DNA of 64,000 nucleotides, from assembly GCA_944324135.1 (NCBI GenBank), contig CALUVE010000003.1, positions 47,135 to 111,134 on the forward strand, given 5' to 3'. Below are positions 17,758 through 26,014 of the stretch, one piece after another (the stretch's first letter is position 1; the number at the start of each line of letters is the position of its first letter). A program made the translations under genes and the position numbers. The notes beneath the pieces were generated by a model. It was given only the letters and a program-made list of their open reading frames with translations. It was not told the DNA's origin and did not search any database. Source of the DNA: Candidatus Gastranaerophilales bacterium. Its GTDB lineage: Bacteria > Cyanobacteriota > Vampirovibrionia > Gastranaerophilales > Gastranaerophilaceae.

Positions 17758-19347
17758 ATGTCTGATAACAGTGTATTAGAATATATAAAACAGTCTTTCG
17801 AATTGAAAAGCAAAGGGCTTTACAAGCAGGCAATAGAAATGCTTTATAAAGCTCTGGAAATTGAAAATGACAATAAAGAACTGCTGTTTCAGCTTGGGGA
17901 ATTGTATTTTTTATTGAATAATTATCCGCGTGCTCTTCAATATATTGAAAAAATTCTCTCTGTTTCTCCTGAGCATATAGAATCTTTGAAACTTGTTCAA
18001 AAAATCTATGAGCGGGAAAATAAACTTGAAGAGTCAAAATCTGCTGCCGAAAAAATTTATACTATCAAACCTGACAGCAAAAGTTTGTCTGAATTAATCT
18101 CAATTCTCGGCAAAATGAATTTGATAAAGGATATAGAAAAGTATATTTCTGATACCGGAGCTGACGACAGTGTAAAACTTGCAGCTGCAAAAGCTTATTT
18201 TGAAAACTCTTATTATGAGAAAGCTGAAAAAATTCTTGAAACTATCTCAGACAAAGATAATGAAGAGGCTCGTATTCTCAGAGGAAAAATTTATTTTAAT
18301 GAAAATAATTTTCAACAGGCGAAAGAAATTTTTGACTCGTTCGACAATTATACTCAAAATCCGGAAGTCCTTAATTACAAGGGACTGTTTGCAGTGGAGG
18401 AAATGAAATTCACAGATGCAATAAAATATTTTTCTAAAGCTGTCAGCTTAAACGGGCAAAATGACAGATATCTGTTTAATCTGGCAAACGCATATTTCTA
18501 TAACGGCTGGTTTGAAGAGTCTGCAAATACTTATCTCAAAGCCATCTGTCTTAATCCGGAAAACGTTGATTACAGATATGCATTAGCATATTTGTATTAT
18601 GAAGAAAAAGCATTTGACAAAGCGAGAAAAGAAGTTGATGTTATTCTTGAGAAAAACAAAACTTATTCTCAAGCTGTTGTGCTTGATTCGCTGTTAAAAA
18701 TGGAGAAGAAGGATTTGCTCGGTGCACAGGTTCAACTTGAAGAAAATCTGAAACGCAATCCGGAGGATAAGTTCACAAAAACTTCTCTTGCAAAAGTTTA
18801 TCAGGCTCTTGGTTTGTATGAAAAAGCTAAAAACATAATGTCATCTTTAATAAATTCAGAACCTGAAAATTTAAGTTTTCTCGGCGAGATGTGTGAAATT
18901 TGTATCGGTTGTAAGGATTATCAGACTGCTTTGGATTATGCAGAAAAAATGAAAGCCGCGAATGAAAATTATATTGACGCCTATATATTAGGTGCAAAAG
19001 CCGCTTACGAAATGAAAAATCTTGATATGGCAAAAGAATATGCGCAGGAGGCTATTTCTCTTGATATGAATTGTGCTGCAGGATATTACTATCTCGCTCT
19101 TGTCCGTTTTGATGAAGCTGATTGCGAAGAGGCAATAGAATGTATGAAACGTGCCATAGTGCATGATTTGAATAATCCTCTCTATTACGCTAAAATGAGC
19201 GAAATCTATAAAGTCAGCGGTGATTTGCAGGCAGCACTTGATTACATCAAAGAGGCAGAAAGTATTGACGGCTCAATAGAGTATAAAATTATGTACTCTG
19301 AACTGGCTTCTTTGAACAGAAAATCTAAAAAACTTAACAATGTGTAA
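17758..19347 (+). CDS. TPR-repeat protein
   Basis: A 529-residue soluble protein made almost wholly of tetratricopeptide repeats. At least ten units are visible with the W/L-G-Y-A-P spacing, for example GLYKQAIEMLYKALEIEND, NNYPRALQYIEKILSVSPEH, FTDAIKYFSKAVSLNGQN, DCEEAIECMKRAIVHDLNN and GDLQAALDYIKEAESIDGS. Such scaffolds hold protein complexes; the partner is unknown. No signal peptide is present. It is probably cotranscribed with the FtsB-like gene, 14 bp upstream, which hints at an envelope or division link. Confidence 0.85.
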   Translation: MSDNSVLEYIKQSFELKSKGLYKQAIEMLYKALEIENDNKELLFQLGELYFLLNNYPRALQYIEKILSVSPEHIESLKLVQKIYERENKLEESKSAAEKIYTIKPDSKSLSELISILGKMNLIKDIEKYISDTGADDSVKLAAAKAYFENSYYEKAEKILETISDKDNEEARILRGKIYFNENNFQQAKEIFDSFDNYTQNPEVLNYKGLFAVEEMKFTDAIKYFSKAVSLNGQNDRYLFNLANAYFYNGWFEESANTYLKAICLNPENVDYRYALAYLYYEEKAFDKARKEVDVILEKNKTYSQAVVLDSLLKMEKKDLLGAQVQLEENLKRNPEDKFTKTSLAKVYQALGLYEKAKNIMSSLINSEPENLSFLGEMCEICIGCKDYQTALDYAEKMKAANENYIDAYILGAKAAYEMKNLDMAKEYAQEAISLDMNCAAGYYYLALVRFDEADCEEAIECMKRAIVHDLNNPLYYAKMSEIYKVSGDLQAALDYIKEAESIDGSIEYKIMYSELASLNRKSKKLNNV

Positions 19348-19418
19348 AAATAATTTGCCGTAATTAAAAATAAAATTATACTATTATTGTAGTAAGTAAT
19401 TGTATGGATAGAGAGAGT

Positions 19419-20102
19419 ATGAAAATTAAGCACGCAATAAAAACTTTAATAGTAACAGCAGCATTAATGGCATTTTCAGTACCGGTGCAGGCTTTGAATG
19501 AAAAAGATATAGTTGTTCCTGAAAATTACCCGAAAAAATATACCCCGAAATATATCAAAATGATTGAGCCTGAATACAAGGCAGTGGGGAAAGATTATAT
19601 TTTTTATGTTGCTCTTGATATGTTGAAAGGTACAAACGGGGAGTTTTCGCGTCACGCAATCCTCGGGAACAACCTGACCCAGCGTCCTGTAAAAATTGAG
19701 TTCAAAGATTTGGGAACAATAAATCCGGCTTATGCAAATTTTGATGCACTCGGATGGAAAAAAGGAAAAAATTTGTATATCTTTATCAACCCGCGCCATA
19801 AAGATGCACCTCCGGGGGCAATAGCCGCTTTGCTTTCTCACGAGGCGCTGCATCAGGATGAGTACAATTCTCTTGCGGAGGAAACGTATGCCTGGACTAT
19901 GGAGGCTGCAGTGTGGTGTGAAATTGTCCAGCAGTATCCTGAAAGTGAAGAGATTCTCCATCCTCTTGTGACAAGAGAAAATACCCTTAAACAGTTATTT
20001 GAAAAGGGCGGTTACTCAAACAAATATATTAAAAAAACAGTGTTTTCCAACGAGGGCTACAAAAATCTCCCTGCCACATCTCCGGGATTTGAGGATTTGT
20101 AA
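19419..20102 (+). CDS. Secreted HExxH (zincin-like) protein
   Basis: A 227-residue protein with a signal peptide (KTLIVTAALMAFSVPVQA). The key feature is IAALLSHEALHQDEYNSLAEETYAW: HEALH is an HExxH zinc motif, and the Glu residues of AEETYAW could supply the third ligand as in gluzincins. Together with a signal peptide this suggests an exported metallopeptidase. The N-terminal part (residues 25-110) is not recognised. ATG at 19419 with GAGAG upstream is used; ATG at 19404 is in frame and possible. Activity is inferred from the motif. Confidence 0.6.
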   Translation: MKIKHAIKTLIVTAALMAFSVPVQALNEKDIVVPENYPKKYTPKYIKMIEPEYKAVGKDYIFYVALDMLKGTNGEFSRHAILGNNLTQRPVKIEFKDLGTINPAYANFDALGWKKGKNLYIFINPRHKDAPPGAIAALLSHEALHQDEYNSLAEETYAWTMEAAVWCEIVQQYPESEEILHPLVTRENTLKQLFEKGGYSNKYIKKTVFSNEGYKNLPATSPGFEDL

Positions 20103-20155
20103 TTTATTGGCTGTTATAACTACCTAAAAAGTCTATTGATTATAAATGTTCATTG

Positions 20156-21400
20156 ATGTTAAATGTAGCTATGAAGAGAAAGCAATTAATACTTTTCGTA
20201 CTCACGGTTATAATTCTTGTCGGATTGAACAATTTTCTGATGAGGGTAAACAATAATCTTTTCAATGAAAAAAGTCATGACATGATAAATCATGACAGGG
20301 TTTCTTCCCAGAAATTGTTTGATTCAACGTGGCAGATAATCAGGGATAATTTTTACGATCCCACATTGAATCATCAGGCATGGTCAAAGTGGAAAACACA
20401 TTATCACGGAAAAATTAAAACCGAAGAAGACGCAAAAGTTGCGATTAACTCAATGATTGCAAGTCTTGATGACCCTTATTCAAAATATATGTCTAAAGAT
20501 GAATACGCTGAACAAAACAGTTCAATAAGTTCAAAAATTACAGGTATAGGCGTAAATATAGCAACCATTTCCGGTAAAATAAAAATTATAAATGTAGTAG
20601 AGGGAACACCTGCACAGGCAGCAAATCTTCAGCCGGATGATATAATCCTTGAAATAAACGGACAGGATGTCAACGGACTGCCGCTTTCGGATGTCGCAAA
20701 TCTTGTAAGGGGGCCGGAAAACACATTTGTTGATTTGCTTATTTTGCGTAATAAAGATAAATTTACCAAACGGATTCTTCGTAAAGAAATCAAGATAAAA
20801 ACAGTAAAAAGTTCACTGGACAAAAATATAGGGTATATCCAGATAACTTCATTTATTGGTTCAACAACTCCGAACGAGTTTTTGGAGGCTCTGGAAAAAA
20901 CAAAAAAAGCCGACGGATTAATCCTTGATTTACGCGGAAATACAGGCGGGCTTTTGCCGAATGCTATTTTTATTGCAAATCTCTTTATTCAGGAGGGCAA
21001 GCTTGTGAGTATTGTCGGCAGAAACGGTTACAAATATGATATTCAGGCGCAGGACACTGACCTGGATATCAATAAGCCCATGATAGTTCTTGTAGACGGA
21101 GGCAGTGCGAGCGCAAGTGAAATTCTCTCCGGAGCGCTCAAGGATTACAACAAGGCAAAACTGCTCGGAACAAAAACTTACGGCAAAGGTATGGTGCAAA
21201 AGATTTATCCGATGCCAAACGAAACAGGACTAAATTTAACAATCGCAAAATACCTGACTCCGAACGGTACCGACATAAATAAAAAAGGTATAAATCCGGA
21301 TTACGAAGTCCAATTTACAATGGACGATATTAAAAAGAATAATGATGTTCAGCTGAATACCGCTAAAGAAATTCTGAACAATATGCTGAGTCAAAAATAA
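20156..21400 (+). CDS. S41 C-terminal processing peptidase
   Basis: A membrane-anchored serine protease of the CtpA/Prc type. An uncleaved anchor (LILFVLTVIILVGLNNFLM) is followed by an N-terminal helical part with SLDDPYSKYMS, a PDZ domain (TGIGVNIATISGKIKIINVVEG to about residue 190, with ANLQPDDIILEINGQDV), and the catalytic core: IGYIQITSF, DLRGNTGGLL, VDGGSASASEI (nucleophile Ser) and TKTYGKGMVQ (general base Lys). The length of about 414 residues is typical. Candidate starts are ATG at 20156 and 20171; TATAAA at 20141 lies about 9 nt before the first. It cleaves unfolded or tailed proteins in the periplasm. Confidence 0.9.
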   Translation: MLNVAMKRKQLILFVLTVIILVGLNNFLMRVNNNLFNEKSHDMINHDRVSSQKLFDSTWQIIRDNFYDPTLNHQAWSKWKTHYHGKIKTEEDAKVAINSMIASLDDPYSKYMSKDEYAEQNSSISSKITGIGVNIATISGKIKIINVVEGTPAQAANLQPDDIILEINGQDVNGLPLSDVANLVRGPENTFVDLLILRNKDKFTKRILRKEIKIKTVKSSLDKNIGYIQITSFIGSTTPNEFLEALEKTKKADGLILDLRGNTGGLLPNAIFIANLFIQEGKLVSIVGRNGYKYDIQAQDTDLDINKPMIVLVDGGSASASEILSGALKDYNKAKLLGTKTYGKGMVQKIYPMPNETGLNLTIAKYLTPNGTDINKKGINPDYEVQFTMDDIKKNNDVQLNTAKEILNNMLSQK

Positions 21401-21476
21401 ATGTTTATATTTTAAGATGATAAGAGACGATAAGAGCAGTGCAAGCAGTATTTACTAATCCGACAAAGACGCTCTT

Positions 21477-21716
21477 TTATTCCGGCTTTTTTCTCATAAA
21501 AAAGTTTTTGTTTTTTAAGTCTTTTCTTTTGACAACAAGACCGCAGTTTCTGCAGGCAAGGACTTCTCCTGTGCTGTCTACAGGCATAAAAATATGTTCA
21601 CAGCCCTCGTAATCAGTATCTGTTTCTTCGCGCATGGGGTCGTAATTTTCTGCGGATATTTGTTTTTTATTTTTGTTTTTTATGAAAGCATTAACAATGA
21701 GTTCTATAAAATACAT
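21477..21716 (-). CDS. Small zinc-ribbon-like protein
   Basis: A 79-residue protein with a hydrophobic-leaning start (MYFIELIVNAFIKN) and a C-terminal half that carries a Cys/His set: YEGCEHIF and VLACRNCGLVVKRKD. This could bind one zinc, as in a half zinc ribbon, although only three Cys and a His are present. It begins 2 bp after the cdd stop and is presumably cotranscribed with it. Function unknown. Confidence 0.55.
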   Translation of the reverse strand: MYFIELIVNAFIKNKNKKQISAENYDPMREETDTDYEGCEHIFMPVDSTGEVLACRNCGLVVKRKDLKNKNFFMRKKPE

Positions 21717-21718
21717 TT

Positions 21719-22102
21719 TTATAAATTAAAACCGTGCGGGAGAAGTTCGTTCAGTTTATAAACTTTTAATTCTCCGTTAACTTCAGTAATTACATCCACA
21801 CCGTATTCCGGCTGGAATTCATAGATAACTTGCCGGCATGCCCCGCAAGGGAAACAGTCATCACTGTTTGGTGAATAAATTGCAATTGCTTTAATTTTTT
21901 GTTCTCCTTCTGCAATTGCAGAACCAATGGCATTTCGTTCGGCGCAGATTGTTAACCCTATACTTGCGTTTTCAAAATTGCAGCCTGTATAAACCTTGTC
22001 GTTTTCTGTCAATACGCAAGCCCCTACCGCAAATTTTGAGTAAGGTATATAGGCATTTTTTGATACCTCTTTTGCCCTGTCCATTAAAGTTTGATAATCC
22101 AT
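21719..22102 (-). CDS. cdd: Cytidine deaminase
   Basis: Hydrolytically deaminates cytidine and deoxycytidine to uridine forms in pyrimidine salvage. The zinc and catalytic motifs are CAERNAIGSAIAEG (His replaced by Cys, with catalytic Glu) and CFPCGACRQVIYEF, the three-Cys type of tetrameric deaminase. AYIPYSKFAVGA and TGCNFENASIGLTI are conserved substrate segments. The length of 127 residues is normal. The ATG at 22102 has GAGGTAAC upstream. Confidence 0.95.
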   Translation of the reverse strand: MDYQTLMDRAKEVSKNAYIPYSKFAVGACVLTENDKVYTGCNFENASIGLTICAERNAIGSAIAEGEQKIKAIAIYSPNSDDCFPCGACRQVIYEFQPEYGVDVITEVNGELKVYKLNELLPHGFNL

Positions 22103-22177
22103 GTATGTTACCTCGTATTTTAGATTTTACAGTATCATTTTTTTTATATAATCATTCACACGTATGAAAAAATAGTG

Positions 22178-22186
22178 TGTTATAAT
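22178..22186 (+). promoter_or_regulatory. Extended -10 promoter abutting the 22193 start
   Basis: TGTTATAAT places TATAAT at 22181-22186 with the TG extension. The ATG begins exactly 6 nt later, so transcription should start at or near the start codon. No Shine-Dalgarno is present. Confidence 0.65.
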
Positions 22187-22192
22187 AAAATT

Positions 22193-23011
22193 ATGAAATT
22201 TATAATCAAATTATTTTTATTTTTGGTGATGTTGATACCGCAGGCAGCAGAAGCTATTACATTCAATGTTGTGGTGCTGCCGGTTGATATTTTAAATGTA
22301 TGCAACAATTATTATTGTTTCCCGGAAGCATCAGAGGTCTTAGCGCAGGATATAATCCAGAATTTTAACAAAACTAACAAGGTAAAATCTCCGGATTTGT
22401 ACGAGATAAGAGCTGCACTTGCCGCCAATGATGATTTGTATGATACAACGGCTGCAGTTGTTAGAAAATTTGATTACAATAACAATATTGACTACGCAGG
22501 TTTGAAAAAAATTGCAAAATCTTTTGATGCAAAATCAGTTTTGCTTGTCTCCAGCGTGGTTGTTACAAATAAAAATTTGATAAAACGCAGTATCTGGGAA
22601 GTGTTGGAAATCTCAAGCGCCTTTGATATTGAACAGTCCTATACTCTGGAATCCGGCGCGGTGCTTCTTGATAATGTTAATGATATTGTTATGTGGAACG
22701 GAAGTTACAAACGTATTCTGGGGAAAAACTCAGGTTTTATTGCAAGGAATGCCTCTCAGGCAAATTCAAAACTTGATGCACTGAGAATGTATTTTTCCGA
22801 TATGGTAGCGCAGGATATAACCCAGAATGTTATCTTGAGATTTTTCCCGAAAACAATAACCCCTCTTGAACGAAAACAGAAAACTGATAAAAAAGAAATT
22901 TATAAAGACGGCTCAATGCTCAGATTTGAAAAAACATTGCCGAAACCAAAGGAAGAATCCGTCCCGCAAGTGCAGGATGAAGATATCGGAGAGATGATTT
23001 TCGGGATATAG
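22193..23011 (+). CDS. Exported protein of unknown function
   Basis: A 272-residue protein with a signal peptide (KFIIKLFLFLVMLIPQAAEA). The mature part has NVVVLPVDILNVCNNYYCFPE with two close Cys, VLAQDIIQNFNKTNKV and a middle GLKKIAKSFDAKSVLLVSSVV that resembles the CsgG/GNA1162-like surface-lipoprotein style of fold in general outline, but no lipobox is present. The tail is charged and Pro-rich. It ends 3 bp before a convergent gene. The family is not recognised. Confidence 0.6.
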   Translation: MKFIIKLFLFLVMLIPQAAEAITFNVVVLPVDILNVCNNYYCFPEASEVLAQDIIQNFNKTNKVKSPDLYEIRAALAANDDLYDTTAAVVRKFDYNNNIDYAGLKKIAKSFDAKSVLLVSSVVVTNKNLIKRSIWEVLEISSAFDIEQSYTLESGAVLLDNVNDIVMWNGSYKRILGKNSGFIARNASQANSKLDALRMYFSDMVAQDITQNVILRFFPKTITPLERKQKTDKKEIYKDGSMLRFEKTLPKPKEESVPQVQDEDIGEMIFGI

Positions 23012-23013
23012 TT

Positions 23014-23349
23014 TTATTCCGGAAGTGTCGGCTCCGCCATAGTTTGCGGGGTATTAAAAGGATTGTCTGGATTTGTCTGCGGTTTTATGTTGTTCTCTTT
23101 AAAACCTGTAGGTCCTTGATTAAAATTTTGTCCTGAGTTTTGAATGTTATTCTGCAGCGGGCTTTTAATTGCCTGATTGATTTGTGAATTAATACCGGAG
23201 CCGTCAGAAGTCGCAGGGCGGCTTTTTATATTTTTTTGTACTTCTGTCTGGTCTGCAAGCCTGTCGAGTTCATGTAATCTGTCTTTCATATCTGAATATG
23301 CCATTAAAGATATTATTAAAATTGACAACGGGATTATAACTTTTTTCAT
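23014..23349 (-). CDS. Short exported/anchored low-complexity protein
   Basis: A 111-residue protein with an N-terminal hydrophobic segment (VIIPLSILIISLMAYS, about 4-20) that could be an anchor or signal peptide. A short acidic helix (MKDRLHELDRLADQTEVQ) is followed by an Asn/Gln/Pro-rich low-complexity tail (residues 45-111). GGAG precedes the ATG. Its 3' end meets the convergent 22193-23011 gene with 2 bp between. Function unknown. Confidence 0.5.
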   Translation of the reverse strand: MKKVIIPLSILIISLMAYSDMKDRLHELDRLADQTEVQKNIKSRPATSDGSGINSQINQAIKSPLQNNIQNSGQNFNQGPTGFKENNIKPQTNPDNPFNTPQTMAEPTLPE

Positions 23350-23503
23350 AAATTTTCTCCATTCAAAAATATTTTAAGTCAGCCATGACAATTGCTGCAT
23401 ATCCCGCCGGCTAGTTTGAATATTCATTCTGTTATTGCATAAAGTAATATTCAATGTTAGAATATAAATTGTATACGAAGAGAAATGATGAGAGGAAAAT
23501 ATT

Positions 23504-23677
23504 ATGGCAAGATTAGTCAGACCAACCTGGGCAATCAGATGTGTACAATCAGGATGCAAAACTTTGTTTGAAGTAGCGCAGCTTGAGGACGGTAAACAAC
23601 AGGAAGTTGTATGTCCTGCCTGCGGTGAACACTATGTTTATCCGATTTTGAAAGACGATGAAAACAGTCCGGAATAA
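23504..23677 (+). CDS. Small zinc-ribbon protein preceding the radical SAM gene
   Basis: A 57-residue protein whose core is CVQSGCKTLFEVAQLEDG and VVCPACGEHYVYPIL: two Cys pairs spaced like a zinc ribbon. AGAGG lies upstream of the ATG. Its TAA stop overlaps the ATG of the radical SAM gene by one base, so the two are translationally coupled; a shared job is likely but unknown. Confidence 0.7.
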   Translation: MARLVRPTWAIRCVQSGCKTLFEVAQLEDGKQQEVVCPACGEHYVYPILKDDENSPE

Positions 23678-24645
23678 TGTCATCCGATTTGAAATATTTT
23701 AACGGCACTGACAAATGTTATAATCAGTTCAGTGCACATTTAAAGAATAAATTCGGCGTCAAGGTATACAAAATAACTCTTGATGCCGGTTTTTCGTGTC
23801 CTAACAGAGACGGTACAATTTCAACCGGCGGTTGTATTTTTTGTGATGACGGCGGAAGTTTTTCTCAAGCGCACTCAAAATGTCTGCCAATTGAACAACA
23901 GGTTGAAGTCGGTATTGAAAATTTGAAAAAACGCTTCAAAGCCCAAAAGTTTATGTCGTACTTTCAAGCTTTTTCAAATACCTATAAACCCGTCACGGAA
24001 CTTGAAAAAATATATACATCATCTTTAAAAAATCCTGATATTGTCGGAATTTCAATCGGCACCCGTCCGGATTGCGTGGATGATGACAAGCTCAAGCTTA
24101 TATCAGGGTTTAAAGATGATTATTACACCTGGATAGAATATGGTCTGCAATCCATACACGATAAAACTTTACGCCGTATTAACCGCGGGCATGATTTCGA
24201 TTGTTTTTTGAGGGCTTACGAAAAAACAAAAAAATACGGAATAAATGTCTGCGTCCATGTTATTTTCGGACTCTGGGAAACTCATGACGAAATTCTCCAA
24301 ACCGCACGTAAACTTGCAGAATTAGAAGTTGATGGTGTAAAAATCCACATGCTGTGCGCATTGAGGGATACTAAACTTGCCGATATGTATGCCTGTGGCG
24401 ACATTGATTTTATGAGTGAAGATGAATATGTAAACAACTGCTGTGATTTCTTGGAATATTTGCCGGAAACTACGACTATACACCGTCTTGCCGGTAACGG
24501 TTTTAGCAAAACTCTTATCGCTCCTCAGTGGCTCGGTGCAAAGTTTGACTGCCTGAATAAAATTGACAGAGAATTTGTTAAGAGAAATTCATATCAAGGG
24601 TCGAAATATTGTAAACAGACTTTACAAAATTTGACAAGTATGTGA
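23677..24645 (+). CDS. Radical SAM protein, TIGR01212/YhcC-like
   Basis: A 322-residue radical S-adenosylmethionine enzyme. GVKVYKITLDAGFSCPNRDG followed by CIFCDDGGSFSQ carries the Cys set of the cluster-binding motif in the elongated spacing seen in YhcC-like proteins. SYFQAFSNTY, SIGTRPDCVDD, EYGLQS, RGHD and GVKIHMLCAL are the usual follow-on motifs of this family. The substrate of YhcC-type enzymes is not established. It is coupled to the small zinc-ribbon gene upstream. Confidence 0.85.
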   Translation: MSSDLKYFNGTDKCYNQFSAHLKNKFGVKVYKITLDAGFSCPNRDGTISTGGCIFCDDGGSFSQAHSKCLPIEQQVEVGIENLKKRFKAQKFMSYFQAFSNTYKPVTELEKIYTSSLKNPDIVGISIGTRPDCVDDDKLKLISGFKDDYYTWIEYGLQSIHDKTLRRINRGHDFDCFLRAYEKTKKYGINVCVHVIFGLWETHDEILQTARKLAELEVDGVKIHMLCALRDTKLADMYACGDIDFMSEDEYVNNCCDFLEYLPETTTIHRLAGNGFSKTLIAPQWLGAKFDCLNKIDREFVKRNSYQGSKYCKQTLQNLTSM

Positions 24646-24765
24646 TAATTTGAGTGTAAAAAGACAGGTTTGTAACAAATTATTAACAAGTTTATATTCA
24701 GGTAGCAAAAAAATCTGTTTTCATGTATTAATGTGTATGCATAAACTAAAAAATTGGAGTCCAAA

Positions 24766-25494
24766 ATGTTAACAATCCAACCCAAAGTTACAAATTTAAA
24801 CTCTTCAAAATTATCCCCTGCATTCGGTCAACGCCCTGAACCATGTTATCAAGATTACGCAGAAGATGTCGACTATGTTGAATTAGGTGACAGCGTTAAT
24901 GACGATGATGCAGCAGAAGATAGAGAACTGAAAAAAACAAGAGCATTCTGGGAAGAACAAAAAAGACAATATGAAGAAGCCGCAAACGATATTGCACTTC
25001 CGCAACCGGTTAGAAAAGGAGCAAAAATCTTTTCTATTATTTCAAACGCAGCAATTGACGCAATAGCTGTATTTTGCACCGGAAAAATGGTAATCGGCGG
25101 CGCTCAAAAAGCAATGAAATCTCAGAGAGTTAAAAATATTTTAACAGGCGGCGGTGTCCTTAGCAATACAGCTCACACTGTTACTAATGGTATTTCTAAC
25201 GGTTTTAAAGCATTAGGCCGCAGAATTGCAAACACAGATTCTTATAAAGCTGCAGCAGAATTTATGACAACAAATAAATTCGCCAAACCGGTAACAGATA
25301 CAGTTAGTGCTATTATAGACTGGACATCTAAGAAATATACAGGTTTGCAAAAGACAGTCAGTGCAATTACAGCAAGCCAATATAACAATGCAATCTCCGG
25401 TACAATCGCAGCAGGTGCAGGTGTTGCCGGTGCGATAGACGAAACAGACAAATATATCAGAACTCAAAGAGAAGCTATTGAGGAGGCCGCATAA
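24766..25494 (+). CDS. Unknown protein with N-terminal PAFGQ motif
   Basis: A 242-residue protein with no cleavable signal. The N-terminus has SPAFGQRPEP, followed by an acidic stretch, then an Ala/Gly-rich hydrophobic region (IISNAAIDAIAVFCTGKMVIGGA, about 85-108) and Thr/Ala-rich helices to the end (GTIAAGAGVAGAIDETDKYI). The start is set by GGAG just upstream; a TTG four codons earlier is less likely. Its stop overlaps the next ATG (TAATG). It shares the short N-terminal motif with three other genes in the window. I do not recognise a family. Confidence 0.6.
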   Translation: MLTIQPKVTNLNSSKLSPAFGQRPEPCYQDYAEDVDYVELGDSVNDDDAAEDRELKKTRAFWEEQKRQYEEAANDIALPQPVRKGAKIFSIISNAAIDAIAVFCTGKMVIGGAQKAMKSQRVKNILTGGGVLSNTAHTVTNGISNGFKALGRRIANTDSYKAAAEFMTTNKFAKPVTDTVSAIIDWTSKKYTGLQKTVSAITASQYNNAISGTIAAGAGVAGAIDETDKYIRTQREAIEEAA

Positions 25495-25958
25495 TGGTTT
25501 CAGTAGCTCCTGTAAGTTTCGGTCAAAGCTTTGAGGGTTCGGCAGCAACCCGTGCAGAACGCAGAGAAAAAGTTGAAGATGCGACTGCCAAGACCGGTGC
25601 TGCTGTTGCCGGCGGTGCTGCTGTTCACAAAAGCATCTGGAAACAGTTCAACTCTTCTTCAAGAGTCGGACAGCTTTCGCAGGAAGCTCAGGCTGCAATC
25701 AGAACAACCAGAGAAGTTACTGACAAAGCTAATACATTGTTCGGAGCATTCAGAAACAATGTCGCAAGATTTAGAAACATTGCAATGGATTTTGCAGCCG
25801 GTTTTAAATCAGCTCCTATAATTAAAAATCTTTTGAAAAGTAAAGCATATAGACTTGCGGCAGGCGGTTTCGGATATACAATGGCAGGTTTTGTATTCCT
25901 CAGCGGTCTGATGAAAGCCGGCTCTGTATATGCAGAAAAAGCAGCTGCTTTAAAATAA
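25494..25958 (+). CDS. Unknown protein with N-terminal VSFGQ motif
   Basis: A 154-residue protein starting MVSVAPVSFGQSFEGSAATRAERR, then a Gly/Ala stretch (TGAAVAGGAAVHK), an amphipathic helix and a C-terminal hydrophobic segment (AAGGFGYTMAGFVFLSGLMKAG). It is coupled to the previous gene through a TAATG overlap, and both share an N-terminal [AS]FGQ motif, so the two are likely partners. Family unknown. Confidence 0.6.
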   Translation: MVSVAPVSFGQSFEGSAATRAERREKVEDATAKTGAAVAGGAAVHKSIWKQFNSSSRVGQLSQEAQAAIRTTREVTDKANTLFGAFRNNVARFRNIAMDFAAGFKSAPIIKNLLKSKAYRLAAGGFGYTMAGFVFLSGLMKAGSVYAEKAAALK

Positions 25959-25979
25959 GTTCCGGAAAATTATATAATA

Positions 25980-26008
25980 TTGTTTATAAAATAAAATCGT
26001 GCTAAACT
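25980..26008 (+). promoter_or_regulatory. Promoter abutting the folP start
   Basis: TTGTTT (25980-25985) and TAAACT (26003-26008) are 17 bp apart, and the ATG follows after exactly 6 nt. There is no Shine-Dalgarno. Confidence 0.65.
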
Positions 26009-26014
26009 TCGGTT

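Noticed and set aside
21401..21476. AAGAGC...GCTCTT as a terminator between the S41 protease and the zinc-ribbon gene
   Set aside because: The arms are only 6 bp with a loop of over 30 nt; I could not build a convincing stem, so it is not listed.
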